The notes: a model not told the origin generated them from the sequence alone. Positions 7,541 through 14,964 are shown, counted from the first letter of the stretch. The stretch is 20,930 bases of DNA from an uncultured Oscillospiraceae bacterium (GCA_900769845.1 CAAGIF010000113.1:1-20930), one strand, 5' to 3'. Numbers and translations: made by a program.

Positions 7541-8402
7541 AGGTTTCAGGGAAATAGATATTGATATCGCAGTCCCCTTCGATTCCGGGGACCCGGCCGG
7601 TGTTGGTATATTGCCACATCTTGATCTTGTAGGGGAATTCCATCCGGTCTGTGTAGGCCGCCAGCCAGAAATCATATTCCTTCAGCTGGGAAAGATCCAG
7701 CAGGGTCTTTGCCTGTCGGCGGTTAAAGTAGAGCATAGCATCATAGCCGGCGTTTTCCACAGTTTCCAGGAAAACCTTGGCGCACTGGGTTAGGGTTTCC
7801 CTGTCCATGTTTTCCGTGCGGGTATTTTCCACGCCGCTGACCTTTTCCCAGTCATAGACCACGGGCATGGTGATATCCCGGTCCCGGATCAATTCCAGAA
7901 GATAGAGGGCTTCTTCCTCCGCTTCCTCCGGGGTCAGCGCCTGGGAGAAGAAGTAAACGCCCACCTTCAGCCCCGCCTCGCAGGCTTGGTCCAGATAGGT
8001 AATGGCGTGGGTATCGTCGGCGATCTTGCCGGTGCCGTAACCCCGGTAAGCCATGCGGACAATGACAAAATCCACACCGGAGGCTTTTACCTTTTTAAAG
8101 TCGATGTCCTTCTGGTGGTAGGACACATCGATGCCGGTGATGCTCTCCCCCTCCCGCAGCTTCAGATACCGCTTTCCGTACTGGAAATCCAGCGGACCAT
8201 AGGGATTTAGCTCCGGGGGCGGCAGGGTGGGCTCCGGTTCGGTGGGAGGTTCCGTAGGTTCGGTGGTGGGAACCTGGGTTTCCACAGAGGCGGCATTGCC
8301 GCCGAAAAGACCGACAAGGAGCATAGCGGTGGACACCACAGCCAAAAACAGGGCGACAAAGATCAAAATATTGGTCACAGAGGGCTTCTGTTTGGAATAC
8401 AA
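7539..8402 (-). CDS. Membrane-anchored GH25-family lysozyme
   Basis: A 287-residue glycoside hydrolase family 25 (1,4-beta-N-acetylmuramidase) expected to cut the glycan strands of peptidoglycan outside the cell. An uncleaved-looking membrane segment (about residues 10-33) is followed by a Pro/Thr/Glu-rich linker (41-65) and the catalytic barrel. GH25 hallmarks are TGIDVSYHQ (Asp92) at the first strand and VVYDWE (Asp184, Glu186), the catalytic acidic pair. The start is a TTG at 8402: AAGGAG lies 8 nt upstream and no in-frame ATG fits. It stands alone between two terminators behind its own promoter. No cell-wall-binding domain is present. A role in the cell's own wall remodelling is likelier than phage lysis, because it is anchored and no phage genes adjoin. 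Confidence 0.92.
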   Translation of the reverse strand: MYSKQKPSVTNILIFVALFLAVVSTAMLLVGLFGGNAASVETQVPTTEPTEPPTEPEPTLPPPELNPYGPLDFQYGKRYLKLREGESITGIDVSYHQKDIDFKKVKASGVDFVIVRMAYRGYGTGKIADDTHAITYLDQACEAGLKVGVYFFSQALTPEEAEEEALYLLELIRDRDITMPVVYDWEKVSGVENTRTENMDRETLTQCAKVFLETVENAGYDAMLYFNRRQAKTLLDLSQLKEYDFWLAAYTDRMEFPYKIKMWQYTNTGRVPGIEGDCDINIYFPET

Positions 8403-8435
8403 GGTATCATCTCCTTATCGGGTTTCTTTCGACCC

Positions 8436-8464
8436 AGTATACCATATTTTTCGTTTCCCGCCAA
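8436..8464 (-). promoter_or_regulatory. Probable sigma-A promoter of the GH25 gene
   Basis: Minus-strand -35 TTGGCG (8459-8464) and -10 TATACT (8436-8441) with a 17-bp spacer, about 33 bp upstream of the TTG start. The -35 is weak and the -10 is good. Confidence 0.55.
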
Positions 8465-8504
8465 GACTTTTGGCGTTTTTGGAAGAAATTTATAAGAAAC
8501 GAAA

Positions 8505-8529
8505 GGACGCAGTGCCATGCACTGCGCCC
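8505..8529 (-). terminator. Terminator of rsmG
   Basis: Minus strand: an 11-bp stem GGGCGCAGTGC with GCACTGCGTCC (one G-U pair) and a 3-nt loop, followed by TTTCGTTTCTT. It lies 10 bp after the rsmG stop codon and closes the two-gene unit. Confidence 0.85.
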
Positions 8530-8539
8530 AAATTTCCGG

Positions 8540-9244
8540 TTACAGGGGGGATTGTTTGATTTTAGCAAACCGGCGGGGGTACTGGGAAGGCGTGGGATGG
8601 ATCTTTTTCAGCACGATCACCGCATGAACGGCGCCGTCCACAGAAAACTCTTCCACCCGTTCCAGGGCAAGCCCCAGCTTTTTAATGGCGCTGGATGCTT
8701 CCGCCAGTTCTTCCCGGGCGGCGGAGCCCTTCATGGCCAGCACCTTTCCACCCACCCGGACATAGGGGGCGGTGAGCTCCAGCAGAATGTTCAGCCGCGC
8801 CACGGCCCGGCTGGTGGCGTAATCGAATTTCTCCCGGCGGGTGGCAACTGCTTCTTCTGCCCGGCCGGTAATGCATCGGGCGTTGGAAATCTCCAGCTCC
8901 GGCAGGACGGTTTCCAGCCAGTTCATCCGTTTTGCCAGGGAATCCAGCAGGGTGATCTTGGCTTCCGGACATGCGATGGCCAGGGGCACGCCGGGGAATC
9001 CGGCGCCGCAGCCCACATCAATGACGGATCTCCCCTTCAGCTCGGCGCAGGTAAGCACCGTCAGGGAATCCAGCAGGTGCAGCTTTGCCACCTGCTCCGG
9101 CTGGGTGATGGCGGTGAGATTCATAACTTCGTTCTGCTTGACCATGGCTGTACCGAACCGGCAGAGTTTCTCCCGGACCTCTTCGGAAAGGTCGAGACCC
9201 AGTTCCGGCAGACCGGCGTTCAGAGTTTGGCGCATTTCGTCCAT
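8540..9244 (-). CDS. rsmG: 16S rRNA (guanine527-N7)-methyltransferase RsmG
   Basis: A 234-residue SAM-dependent methyltransferase that modifies G527 of 16S rRNA in the decoding region; its loss in other bacteria gives low-level streptomycin resistance. The RsmG signature is complete: NLTAI (42-46), HLLDSL (56-61), the SAM loop VIDVGCGAGFPGVPLAI (74-90), the LLDSLAKRMNWL strand-helix, TGRAEE and the SRAVARL segment. The ATG at 9244 overlaps the TAA of the upstream gene (TAATG), indicating translational coupling. rsmG usually sits near gidA/mnmG at the origin; here it is paired with a DUF3810-type gene. Confidence 0.95.
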   Translation of the reverse strand: MDEMRQTLNAGLPELGLDLSEEVREKLCRFGTAMVKQNEVMNLTAITQPEQVAKLHLLDSLTVLTCAELKGRSVIDVGCGAGFPGVPLAIACPEAKITLLDSLAKRMNWLETVLPELEISNARCITGRAEEAVATRREKFDYATSRAVARLNILLELTAPYVRVGGKVLAMKGSAAREELAEASSAIKKLGLALERVEEFSVDGAVHAVIVLKKIHPTPSQYPRRFAKIKQSPL

Positions 9245-10455
9245 TAGCCTACGCCTCCTGATACGGGGGCTTCGGTGGGTTCGGGCTCTTTGGCGTTCAC
9301 ATTGCCGCTGAGGTCCACCTGGTTTTCGTCAAAAGGATCGAAGGGAGCTTCCTGCTCGGTGATGGTGGGCAGGATCACGGTCTGATAATGCCAGTTGACC
9401 AAAAGATCGCTGACTTGGGAGTAGGAGTGGATACCCTCGGGGGTTCCGCTGGCTTTCAGATAGGTGTCATTGACGGTGTCCGCCGTCCGGGTAGCCACTT
9501 CACTGCGCTTTTCGTTGAAGAAGATCTGATATACGTTCAGATCCCGCTGCAACTCCGGGCCTACCATGGTAGCCACCCGGGCGGCTGCACCCACGGAGGC
9601 GTTGGTGTTCAGCTGAAGCAGCGCGTTGTAGCAATACTTATATGCCATAAAGTAAGCGGAATACCGGAACTGGATGCTTTCGTTTGCCTGGCAGGAGAGG
9701 AACGCAGTGAAGTTGGCGTCCCGCTCGTTGGCGATGCTCATCCGGTGGGCCATTTCGTGGCACATGGTAAAGGGCAGGCATACTGCGGGGATCTGGGGAT
9801 TTACCGCTGCTTCACCGGTCAGACCCATGGTAACGCCGGTAATACCCATAGAGCTGTAAAGATTAGCCCAGCCCAGCTTCTTCACCGGCAGGGTGGAGCC
9901 GGCAAAAACGGGATAGGACTCCTCGTGCACCAGGGTGTCGAAACCGTCTGCTGCCTGGACAGCCAGGGTGTCAAAATCGTCGAATACCACATTGCCGGCG
10001 GCATCCCGGGGAACTTGAACTGCCAAAAGGTTTGCAATGTCCCGGTAGTATTCTGCGGCGGATGCCAGATCCTCCACATCATACTCCCGCTGTTCCAGAC
10101 GGATATCCTCCGCCAGAGGGCCGGCATAGTAATTCAGACCGAACACCAGAGTGTGCAGCAGAAAAATCACACTGCAGCCAGCCAGCACCCATCCGGCCCA
10201 CTGCACCGGGTTAATATGCAGAATGATCATGACCACGATACTGGCCACTACCAGAACGCCGCCGGCAATTACCAGCGCCTGCCACAGACAGAAATCCAGG
10301 GGCTGGCTCCACTGGGCGAGGAAGGTCTGCGCCGTACGGGACACATAGGGGAAGACCATATCCACCAGGGTGGTAAACCGCTTTGCCAGTTCCATCAGCG
10401 CCCAGGAAATGGCGCCAATCACGGCGGCGGTGAGATAACCGGTCCAATATTTCAA
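9244..10455 (-). CDS. DUF3810-like membrane protein with HExxH zinc-protease motif
   Basis: A 403-residue membrane protein of the DUF3810 type, common in Clostridia and biochemically uncharacterised. Hydrophobic stretches are at about 5-22, 54-79 and 86-108. The remainder is a soluble domain with MCHEMAHRMSI, where His233-Glu234-x-x-His237 is a classic zinc-protease motif, and Glu244 seven residues after His237 is a possible third ligand (ANERDANF), as in gluzincins. The C-terminus is Pro/Glu-rich. The start is TTG at 10455, with AAGGAGG 9 nt upstream. The stop overlaps the rsmG start by one base. A -10-like TATACT lies upstream on the minus strand, but I see no convincing -35. Peptidase activity is inferred from the motif only. 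Confidence 0.85.
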   Translation of the reverse strand: MKYWTGYLTAAVIGAISWALMELAKRFTTLVDMVFPYVSRTAQTFLAQWSQPLDFCLWQALVIAGGVLVVASIVVMIILHINPVQWAGWVLAGCSVIFLLHTLVFGLNYYAGPLAEDIRLEQREYDVEDLASAAEYYRDIANLLAVQVPRDAAGNVVFDDFDTLAVQAADGFDTLVHEESYPVFAGSTLPVKKLGWANLYSSMGITGVTMGLTGEAAVNPQIPAVCLPFTMCHEMAHRMSIANERDANFTAFLSCQANESIQFRYSAYFMAYKYCYNALLQLNTNASVGAAARVATMVGPELQRDLNVYQIFFNEKRSEVATRTADTVNDTYLKASGTPEGIHSYSQVSDLLVNWHYQTVILPTITEQEAPFDPFDENQVDLSGNVNAKEPEPTEAPVSGGVG

Positions 10456-10595
10456 AGGAATTCGCCTCCTTAACTGCGTGTAAAAGGTTATAGCTTTTAA
10501 TAGTATAGCACAGGACAGCCGGGTTGTCTGCCCCTAATTTTTAAATTTTTCTTGAACGGAAGGATTATTTCGGAAATTGATCAGTTTTCTCCCGC

Positions 10596-10624
10596 TTTAC
10601 TTTTTGCAGCTTTTCGATTATCAT
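10596..10624 (+). promoter_or_regulatory. Sigma-A promoter of the aldo/keto reductase gene
   Basis: -35 TTTACT (10596-10601) and -10 TATCAT (10619-10624) with a 17-bp spacer, about 35 bp before the ATG. The -35 hexamer is the same as at rpsO and lepA. Confidence 0.7.
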
Positions 10625-10658
10625 GAGAAAAAAGGACAAAAATAAGGAGGAAGACTCT

Positions 10659-11753
10659 ATGAACGCCCAATTTCCGGAAATTCGGGGAAACTTTGGTTTC
10701 GGTATGATGCGTCTGCCTATGCTTGGCGAGGAAGTGGATCTGGAAACCACCAAGAAAATGGCGGATGCCTTTTTAGCGGCCGGTTTCAATTATTTTGACA
10801 CCGCCCATCCCTACATTCACGGCAAGAGCGAGGATGCCGTGAAGATCTGTCTTGCCCAGCGCTACAATCGGGATCAGTTCCTTCTGGCGAACAAGCTGTC
10901 CGATACCTTTTTCACCACCAGGGAGGAGATCCGGCCCCTGATCGAAAGCCAGCTGGAAAAATGCGGCGTGGAATACTTCGACTTTTTCCTGATGCACGCC
11001 ATGAGCGCAAAACGCCATGAAAAATTCAAGGCTCTCGGCGCATATGAGATCGCCCGGCAGCTGAAGGCTGAGGGGAAGCTGCGTCATGTGGGCATGTCCT
11101 TCCATGACAGTGCGGAGGTACTGGACCGGATTCTGACGGAGCAGCCGGAGTTGGAATTTGTCCAGATCCAGTTCAACTATGTGGATTACGAAGATCCCAG
11201 AGTTCAGAGCCGGGCCTGCTACGAAGTCTGCCGAAAACACGGCAAACCCGTGATGATCATGGAACCGGTGAAGGGCGGAAGTCTGGTAAATCTGCCGGCC
11301 TCGGCACGGGAACTTCTGAAAAACGGAAGTCCTGCCAGCTATGCCATCCGTTACGCCGCAGGCTTTGAGGGGGTGGCCATGGTGCTTTCCGGCATGAGCG
11401 ATATGGCCCAGATGGAGGATAATCTGTCCTACATGAAGGAGTTTAAACCTTTGTCCCCTGCTGAGTGGGAGGCGGTGAGCCAGGTTCGTACCATTTATCA
11501 GGCCCAGCACAAAATTCCTTGCACCGCCTGCCGGTACTGCACCGACGGCTGCCCTGTGGGAATACCCATCCCGGACATCTTTACCTGGACCAACCGGAAA
11601 CGGGATCCGGAGAACCAGCCGGAGGAAGCATATGAAGCCTTCTGCGCCACAGGCGCGGACTGCATTCTCTGCGGCGGCTGCGAGCGGGCATGTCCCCAGC
11701 ATCTGCGGATCCGGGATCTTCTTGCCCAGATCCATCGGGAATTTGCCGGCTGA
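10659..11753 (+). CDS. Aldo/keto reductase with C-terminal 2[4Fe-4S] ferredoxin domain
   Basis: A 364-residue oxidoreductase joining an aldo/keto reductase barrel to a ferredoxin-like tail, a combination common in strict anaerobes. In the barrel FDTAHPY gives Asp48 and probably Tyr52, ANKL gives Lys79 and FLMHAM gives His113, consistent with the catalytic tetrad. The tail has C288-x2-C291-x2-C294-x3-C298-P and C335-x2-C338-x2-C341-x3-C345-P, two complete [4Fe-4S] motifs, plus Cys329. It probably passes electrons between a carbonyl or hydroxy substrate and ferredoxin or a nicotinamide cofactor; the substrate is unknown. The ATG at 10659 has AAGGAGG upstream; the reading from 10623 starts inside the promoter. 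No terminator is obvious behind it. Confidence 0.93.
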   Translation: MNAQFPEIRGNFGFGMMRLPMLGEEVDLETTKKMADAFLAAGFNYFDTAHPYIHGKSEDAVKICLAQRYNRDQFLLANKLSDTFFTTREEIRPLIESQLEKCGVEYFDFFLMHAMSAKRHEKFKALGAYEIARQLKAEGKLRHVGMSFHDSAEVLDRILTEQPELEFVQIQFNYVDYEDPRVQSRACYEVCRKHGKPVMIMEPVKGGSLVNLPASARELLKNGSPASYAIRYAAGFEGVAMVLSGMSDMAQMEDNLSYMKEFKPLSPAEWEAVSQVRTIYQAQHKIPCTACRYCTDGCPVGIPIPDIFTWTNRKRDPENQPEEAYEAFCATGADCILCGGCERACPQHLRIRDLLAQIHREFAG

Positions 11754-11757
11754 ATCT

Positions 11758-11779
11758 TAAACAATCCGTAAACAATCCG
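11758..11779 (+). repeat. Tandem 11-bp direct repeat upstream of the zinc-ribbon gene
   Basis: TAAACAATCCG occurs twice back to back, starting 5 bp after the aldo/keto reductase stop codon and ending 9 bp before the -35 box of the next promoter. The period of one helical turn suggests a possible regulator site. Confidence 0.6.
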
Positions 11780-11788
11780 TATCATCGG

Positions 11789-11816
11789 TTGAAATTTCCC
11801 GTTTTTGCAATATAAT
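11789..11816 (+). promoter_or_regulatory. Sigma-A promoter of the zinc-ribbon membrane protein gene
   Basis: -35 TTGAAA (11789-11794) and a perfect -10 TATAAT (11811-11816) with a 16-bp spacer, 34 bp before the ATG. Confidence 0.7.
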
Positions 11817-11850
11817 AGAAACAAAAACCAAACCACAAGGGGACACTGGC

Positions 11851-12246
11851 ATGATTCGACAGTTTCTGGCAAAGCTGATGAACCGGCTGCAGCGGTTTTC
11901 CGCAGGTCGGTACGGCACGGATAAACTGAATATGACGATTCTGCTGACGGGTCTGGTCCTGGGTATTATCAGTACCTTCTTTAAGATTCCGGCGGTAAAT
12001 CTGTCCCTGACGGCTCTGTCCTACGGCTTGATGATCTGGGCAATTTTCCGGAGCCTTTCCCGGAACTGCTACAAGCGCTACGAGGAGAACCGGAGATTTC
12101 TGCTGTTCATCGACCGGATCCGGGACCGGCAGCACCGGTATTATGATTGCCCCAAATGCCGCCAGACCGTCCGGGTTCCCCGGGGCAAGGGCAAGATTGC
12201 CATTACCTGCCCCAAATGCCGGGAAAAATTCATTCGCAAAACGTGA
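11851..12246 (+). CDS. Small membrane protein with C-terminal zinc ribbon
   Basis: A 131-residue protein with a basic N-terminus, two hydrophobic segments (about 28-44 and 50-67), a basic linker (70-97) and a C-terminal zinc ribbon formed by C100-P-K-C103 and C120-P-K-C123. The topology suggests both the N-terminus and the ribbon are cytoplasmic. Zinc ribbons of this kind may bind nucleic acid or protein partners; no function is known to me for this architecture. The ATG at 11851 has AAGGGGA upstream. Base use resembles the GC-rich core genes, unlike the AT-rich gene that follows. Confidence 0.8.
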   Translation: MIRQFLAKLMNRLQRFSAGRYGTDKLNMTILLTGLVLGIISTFFKIPAVNLSLTALSYGLMIWAIFRSLSRNCYKRYEENRRFLLFIDRIRDRQHRYYDCPKCRQTVRVPRGKGKIAITCPKCREKFIRKT

Positions 12247-12264
12247 ATGTGTGGAGATACACTT

Positions 12265-12699
12265 ATGGAGTGGTTTAATGCATTTGGTTTGGCTTTCATA
12301 GTTGTTATTATGATTCCGAACATTGTATTTGCAGTTAAATGTAAAGAGGGTTTTGAAAACAGGTGGAACAACAAAGCAATCGAGACCATTGAACAAATCG
12401 GAAGATTTGGTTGCTTTGGCTTTATGATTTTCAATGTTCCGGGAACTTGGTTTGGCTGGTGGTCTGATGAAGCCTTTGCAGTATATTTAATCATTGATAC
12501 ACTGTTAATTGCCCTTTATTGTGCCATATGGGTTATTTGCTGGAAGAAAATAAGTGTTTTCAGAGCATTGGCACTCTCCATAATCCCATCAGCAATTTTC
12601 CTGTTTAGTGGAGTTATGAGCAGGTCAATTTTACTGATTATTACATCAGTACTATTTGTACCGTCTCATATTTTGATTTCATATAAGAATGCAAAATGA
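12265..12699 (+). CDS. Small multi-pass membrane protein of unknown function
   Basis: A 144-residue hydrophobic protein with about five likely membrane segments (around 5-24, 47-64, 71-93, 100-117 and 121-139). A Trp/Gly-rich bend (NVPGTWFGWWSDEA) follows the second. I recognise no family or catalytic motif. The ATG at 12265 is chosen because GGAG lies 8 nt upstream; the in-frame ATG at 12247 lacks a site. It begins 18 bp after the zinc-ribbon gene but is clearly more AT-rich, as is the P-loop gene downstream, suggesting separate acquisition. A perfect GCCAAATT-cc-AATTTGGC palindrome follows 4 bp after the stop. Confidence 0.7.
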   Translation: MEWFNAFGLAFIVVIMIPNIVFAVKCKEGFENRWNNKAIETIEQIGRFGCFGFMIFNVPGTWFGWWSDEAFAVYLIIDTLLIALYCAIWVICWKKISVFRALALSIIPSAIFLFSGVMSRSILLIITSVLFVPSHILISYKNAK

Positions 12700-12703
12700 G
12701 ATT

Positions 12704-12721
12704 GCCAAATTCCAATTTGGC
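12704..12721. repeat. 18-bp palindrome
   Basis: GCCAAATT, CC, AATTTGGC: a perfect 8-bp inverted repeat just after the preceding stop codon. There is no T-run, so it is a poor terminator. TCCAATTTG recurs at 13342-13350 and a related motif at 12796-12805, so it may be part of the boundary of a dispersed element. Confidence 0.5.
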
Positions 12722-12740
12722 TAACAGTTACGCGCCGCGC

Positions 12741-12798
12741 CAAAGCCACCCTTTGCACAAGGGAGCCTAAGGCGCTAAAGCGTCAGTGGAGCAAACTG
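12741..12798 (+). repeat. Dispersed hairpin repeat, truncated copy
   Basis: The 42-bp core at 12757-12798, beginning ACAAGGGAGCCT and ending CAAACTG, matches the 3' end of the longer copy at 13374-13516 with a few differences. A CCCTT-tgcac-AAGGG hairpin is at 12749-12763. It ends just before the ribosome binding site of the P-loop gene. The style is typical of non-coding intergenic repeats in gut Clostridia. Confidence 0.65.
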
Positions 12799-12820
12799 GA
12801 ATTTGAAGGAGGTAGTCAGA

Positions 12821-13249
12821 ATGCTGATTGCAATTATCGGAGAAAACTGTGTGGGTAAATCCACATTAGCTAATAAAATAAATGAAAAATTTGGAGCAAA
12901 GATTTACTCTGGAAAAGATTATTTGCGGATGGAGAAGAATCCGTCCGCCGCTATGGAAATGTTCAAGGCAACCTTAAAGGCATCGGTTGACGGAAACAAC
13001 ATAATTTACCTGATCACGGAACAGGAACATTTGCAGCTTTTGCCTGAGGGTACATTTAAAATTGTTTTGACTGCAGAGTTAGAAATAATCAAATCCCGAT
13101 TTAAAGAAAGGATGAGGGGCAATTTGCCTGTGCCTGTTGAGAAAATGTTGGAAGCAAAGCACGGAATGTATGATAGTTTAGATTGTAATTTAAAATTAGA
13201 CGAAAATTACAATATGGACGATGTTTTGAACGCCTTGGCGCTGAATTGA
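12821..13249 (+). CDS. P-loop nucleotide kinase-like protein
   Basis: A 142-residue P-loop NTPase. Strand MLIAIIG leads into a complete Walker A (GENCVGKST, residues 7-15) as in adenylate/shikimate kinase-like small-molecule kinases. Other visible parts are YSGKDYLRM (29-37), a hydrophobic strand NIIYLITEQE (60-69) in place of a typical Walker B, KIVLTAELEIIKSRF with Arg93, and an Arg-rich lid-like ERMRG (96-100). The substrate cannot be assigned. ATG at 12821 with AAGGAGG 8 nt upstream; the longer reading from 12803 starts in the ribosome binding site. AT-rich and flanked by dispersed repeats, so probably acquired. A clean terminator follows. Confidence 0.78.
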   Translation: MLIAIIGENCVGKSTLANKINEKFGAKIYSGKDYLRMEKNPSAAMEMFKATLKASVDGNNIIYLITEQEHLQLLPEGTFKIVLTAELEIIKSRFKERMRGNLPVPVEKMLEAKHGMYDSLDCNLKLDENYNMDDVLNALALN

Positions 13250-13278
13250 GCAATTCTCCAAATTCAAATTGATAATGT

Positions 13279-13310
13279 AAAAGCGAAGGTTTAACAGCCT
13301 TCGCTTTTCT
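13279..13310 (+). terminator. Terminator of the P-loop gene
   Basis: A perfect 11-bp stem AAAAGCGAAGG with CCTTCGCTTTT, an 8-nt loop, and a T-rich 3' end (TTTTCTTAT), 30 bp after the stop codon. Confidence 0.9.
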
Positions 13311-13373
13311 TATAGGATGAAGGACGTGGGTCTGATGGAAGTTCCAATTTGAAAAATGGGTTTGCACCGCAAC

Positions 13374-13516
13374 CTTGCCTCCCGCTGATGAGGGAGGTGG
13401 ATTCGCCGCCGGGCGAAGACGAAGGGAGAGAAAACTGCCCCTCAGTCACGCTGTTTGCGTGACAGCTCCCCTGACAAGGGAGCCTTGAGCGCCGTAAGCG
13501 CCAGTACAACAAACTG
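13374..13516 (+). repeat. Dispersed hairpin-rich intergenic repeat, long copy
   Basis: A non-coding element of about 143 bp with four successive inverted repeats: CCTCCC/GGGAGG (13378-13397), TTCGCC/GGCGAA (13402-13417), GTCACGC/GCGTGAC (13445-13463) and GCTCCC/GGGAGC (13465-13483). It ends with a segment shared with the truncated copy at 12757-12798. No ORF is credible. The 13250-13621 gap otherwise holds two terminators and nothing else I can support. Confidence 0.7.
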
Positions 13517-13524
13517 CATAAAGA

Positions 13525-13571
13525 ATGCCTGTACAGCTCCGGTGAAAGGTCTGTACAGGCATCTGTTTTTT
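13525..13571. terminator. Hairpin terminator between the repeat and the exonuclease gene
   Basis: A 12-bp perfect stem ATGCCTGTACAG with CTGTACAGGCAT and a 14-nt loop, followed by CTGTTTTTT on the plus strand. It is best oriented for plus-strand transcripts, but it lies 50 bp downstream of the minus-strand exonuclease stop and may stop those too. Confidence 0.75.
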
Positions 13572-13621
13572 ATGTCACTTTTCTCCGTTGAGGAAATTCC
13601 GCTTTTGCGGCTGGTTTGTTC

Positions 13622-14305
13622 TCACAGATACAGGGGATGGCCGGCATCCAGAGGCTGGGGCTTGTATGTAACGGAGCCGATGGGTTTTCCGTCCACACCA
13701 AACCGGGGAATGTAGCCAAAGAGGTTTACATAATTCATAAGATCCGGCCGCTCTTTTTCCATTTCCTCCATCACCGCGTAGGTCGCCAGCACATCATCCA
13801 CCGCCCGGTGAGAATTGACCACCTTGCCGGAAAGGCCGTAGGCGCTGATGGCGTTGCAGAGCTTGTGGGGATAACTGCGGCGATCCCGGTACACCGTCAG
13901 AAGATCCAGCTTGTCCTTGCCCTTGAGCACCAGGGGATCCCCGTGCCGCAGCAGGAAATAGTACAGAAAACTCAGATCAAAATGGGCGTTATAGGCCAGC
14001 AGCAGGGTGTTGCCGCTGATCATTTCCGCGATATCCCGGGCCACCCGGGTTTTGGGCAGACCCCTTTCCCGGAGATCCTGGGTGGAGATTCCGGTGAGCT
14101 GCTCGATCTTGGGCGGCACATAGCCTCCCGGGGACAGGGCAATCAGCTCATCATATTCCTGGATCACTGCGGGCTGGCCATTCCGCAGCTCCACCACTAC
14201 CGCGGCAAATTCAATGATCTCATCCCGGCTGTACTGCAAACCGGTGGTTTCCGTATCAAAAAGCACCAGTCGGTCATATTTCTGAAAAAGGGTCTCAAAC
14301 AGCAT
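13622..14305 (-). CDS. DEDDh-family 3'-5' exonuclease (DnaQ-like)
   Basis: A 227-residue exonuclease of the DnaQ/RNase T superfamily that removes nucleotides from 3' ends using two metal ions. Exo I is LFDTETTG (Asp17, Glu19), Exo II is YNAHFDLSFL (Asp110) and Exo III is HRAVDDV (His166, Asp171), giving the full DEDDh set. It resembles the stand-alone epsilon-like exonucleases of Firmicutes rather than PolC, since no polymerase domain is attached. The substrate (DNA proofreading, repair or RNA) is not set by the sequence. AAGGAG precedes the ATG. The upstream CYTH gene ends 19 bp before it, so the two are probably cotranscribed. Confidence 0.93.
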   Translation of the reverse strand: MLFETLFQKYDRLVLFDTETTGLQYSRDEIIEFAAVVVELRNGQPAVIQEYDELIALSPGGYVPPKIEQLTGISTQDLRERGLPKTRVARDIAEMISGNTLLLAYNAHFDLSFLYYFLLRHGDPLVLKGKDKLDLLTVYRDRRSYPHKLCNAISAYGLSGKVVNSHRAVDDVLATYAVMEEMEKERPDLMNYVNLFGYIPRFGVDGKPIGSVTYKPQPLDAGHPLYL

Positions 14306-14324
14306 ATCGTTACTCCTTACGGAT

Positions 14325-14897
14325 TTACTTTACCAGATCTCTGGCCCGGGCCACCTTGCTTCTGGGCTGGACGGCAAGTCCCAGTTCCCGGGCAAGCGCC
14401 TCGCCGAAGGCCACTGCAGCTTCTTCGCTGCCGGATTTTAACTCCACTTCCACTTCCATGAGGGGCAGTGTCTGTTTGCCGCCCAGCAGGAATCCTTTAT
14501 CCAGCGCCAGTTCCACTTCCGCATTTTCCAGCGGAATAAGTCCTGCAAGCCGGGTAAACCGGGCACCGCAGCTCTGCTTTACGCCGGAAACGGTCATGGC
14601 GATAAGCTGACGGGGCGCTCCCAGGGAGATGAGGTCTTCCACAGCCTCCAGAATATCGCCGCGCTCCGTTTCCCACTCGTTCCGGCCAAGGCCGTCTGCG
14701 GGAGTTTTCAGGGTGCAGATAATTTTTCCGTTTTCCAGCCGCCGGCGGAAGGTCCAGCGCAGCCGGGAAAAGTCCCCTGCTTCATTATCGTAGTAGGCGG
14801 TTTCCATCTGAATGGGGGCAAGCTGGGGATAGCGGGCCGTCAAAACGGCAAAAGCCTCCGGGGTTGCGCTGTATTTCAGTTCAAACTCTCTTCCCAT
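14325..14897 (-). CDS. CYTH-domain protein (triphosphate tunnel metalloenzyme)
   Basis: A 190-residue CYTH protein. The diagnostic ExExK motif is REFELK (Glu4, Glu6, Lys8) at the N-terminus. Further tunnel-lining residues appear as RRR (51-53), the TLK strand (62-64), NAEVEL (Glu127, Glu129), MEVEVELK (Glu148, Glu150, Glu152) and the C-terminal RSKVARA. Family members hydrolyse inorganic triphosphate, thiamine triphosphate or make cAMP; bacterial stand-alone forms most often act on triphosphate, so that is the default guess. The ATG at 14897 has AAAGGAG upstream; a reading extended to 14993 covers the promoter. First gene of a unit with the exonuclease. Confidence 0.88.
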   Translation of the reverse strand: MGREFELKYSATPEAFAVLTARYPQLAPIQMETAYYDNEAGDFSRLRWTFRRRLENGKIICTLKTPADGLGRNEWETERGDILEAVEDLISLGAPRQLIAMTVSGVKQSCGARFTRLAGLIPLENAEVELALDKGFLLGGKQTLPLMEVEVELKSGSEEAAVAFGEALARELGLAVQPRSKVARARDLVK

Positions 14898-14964
14898 GGG
14901 AAACTCCTTTCGATGCTGCAGGCAGGGATGGTCGGAAAATTCCGAGTATCCCCGTGTACGCCTT

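Noticed and set aside
8552..9247. Plus-strand frame of 231 codons
   Set aside because: Antisense to rsmG, which has a full family signature.
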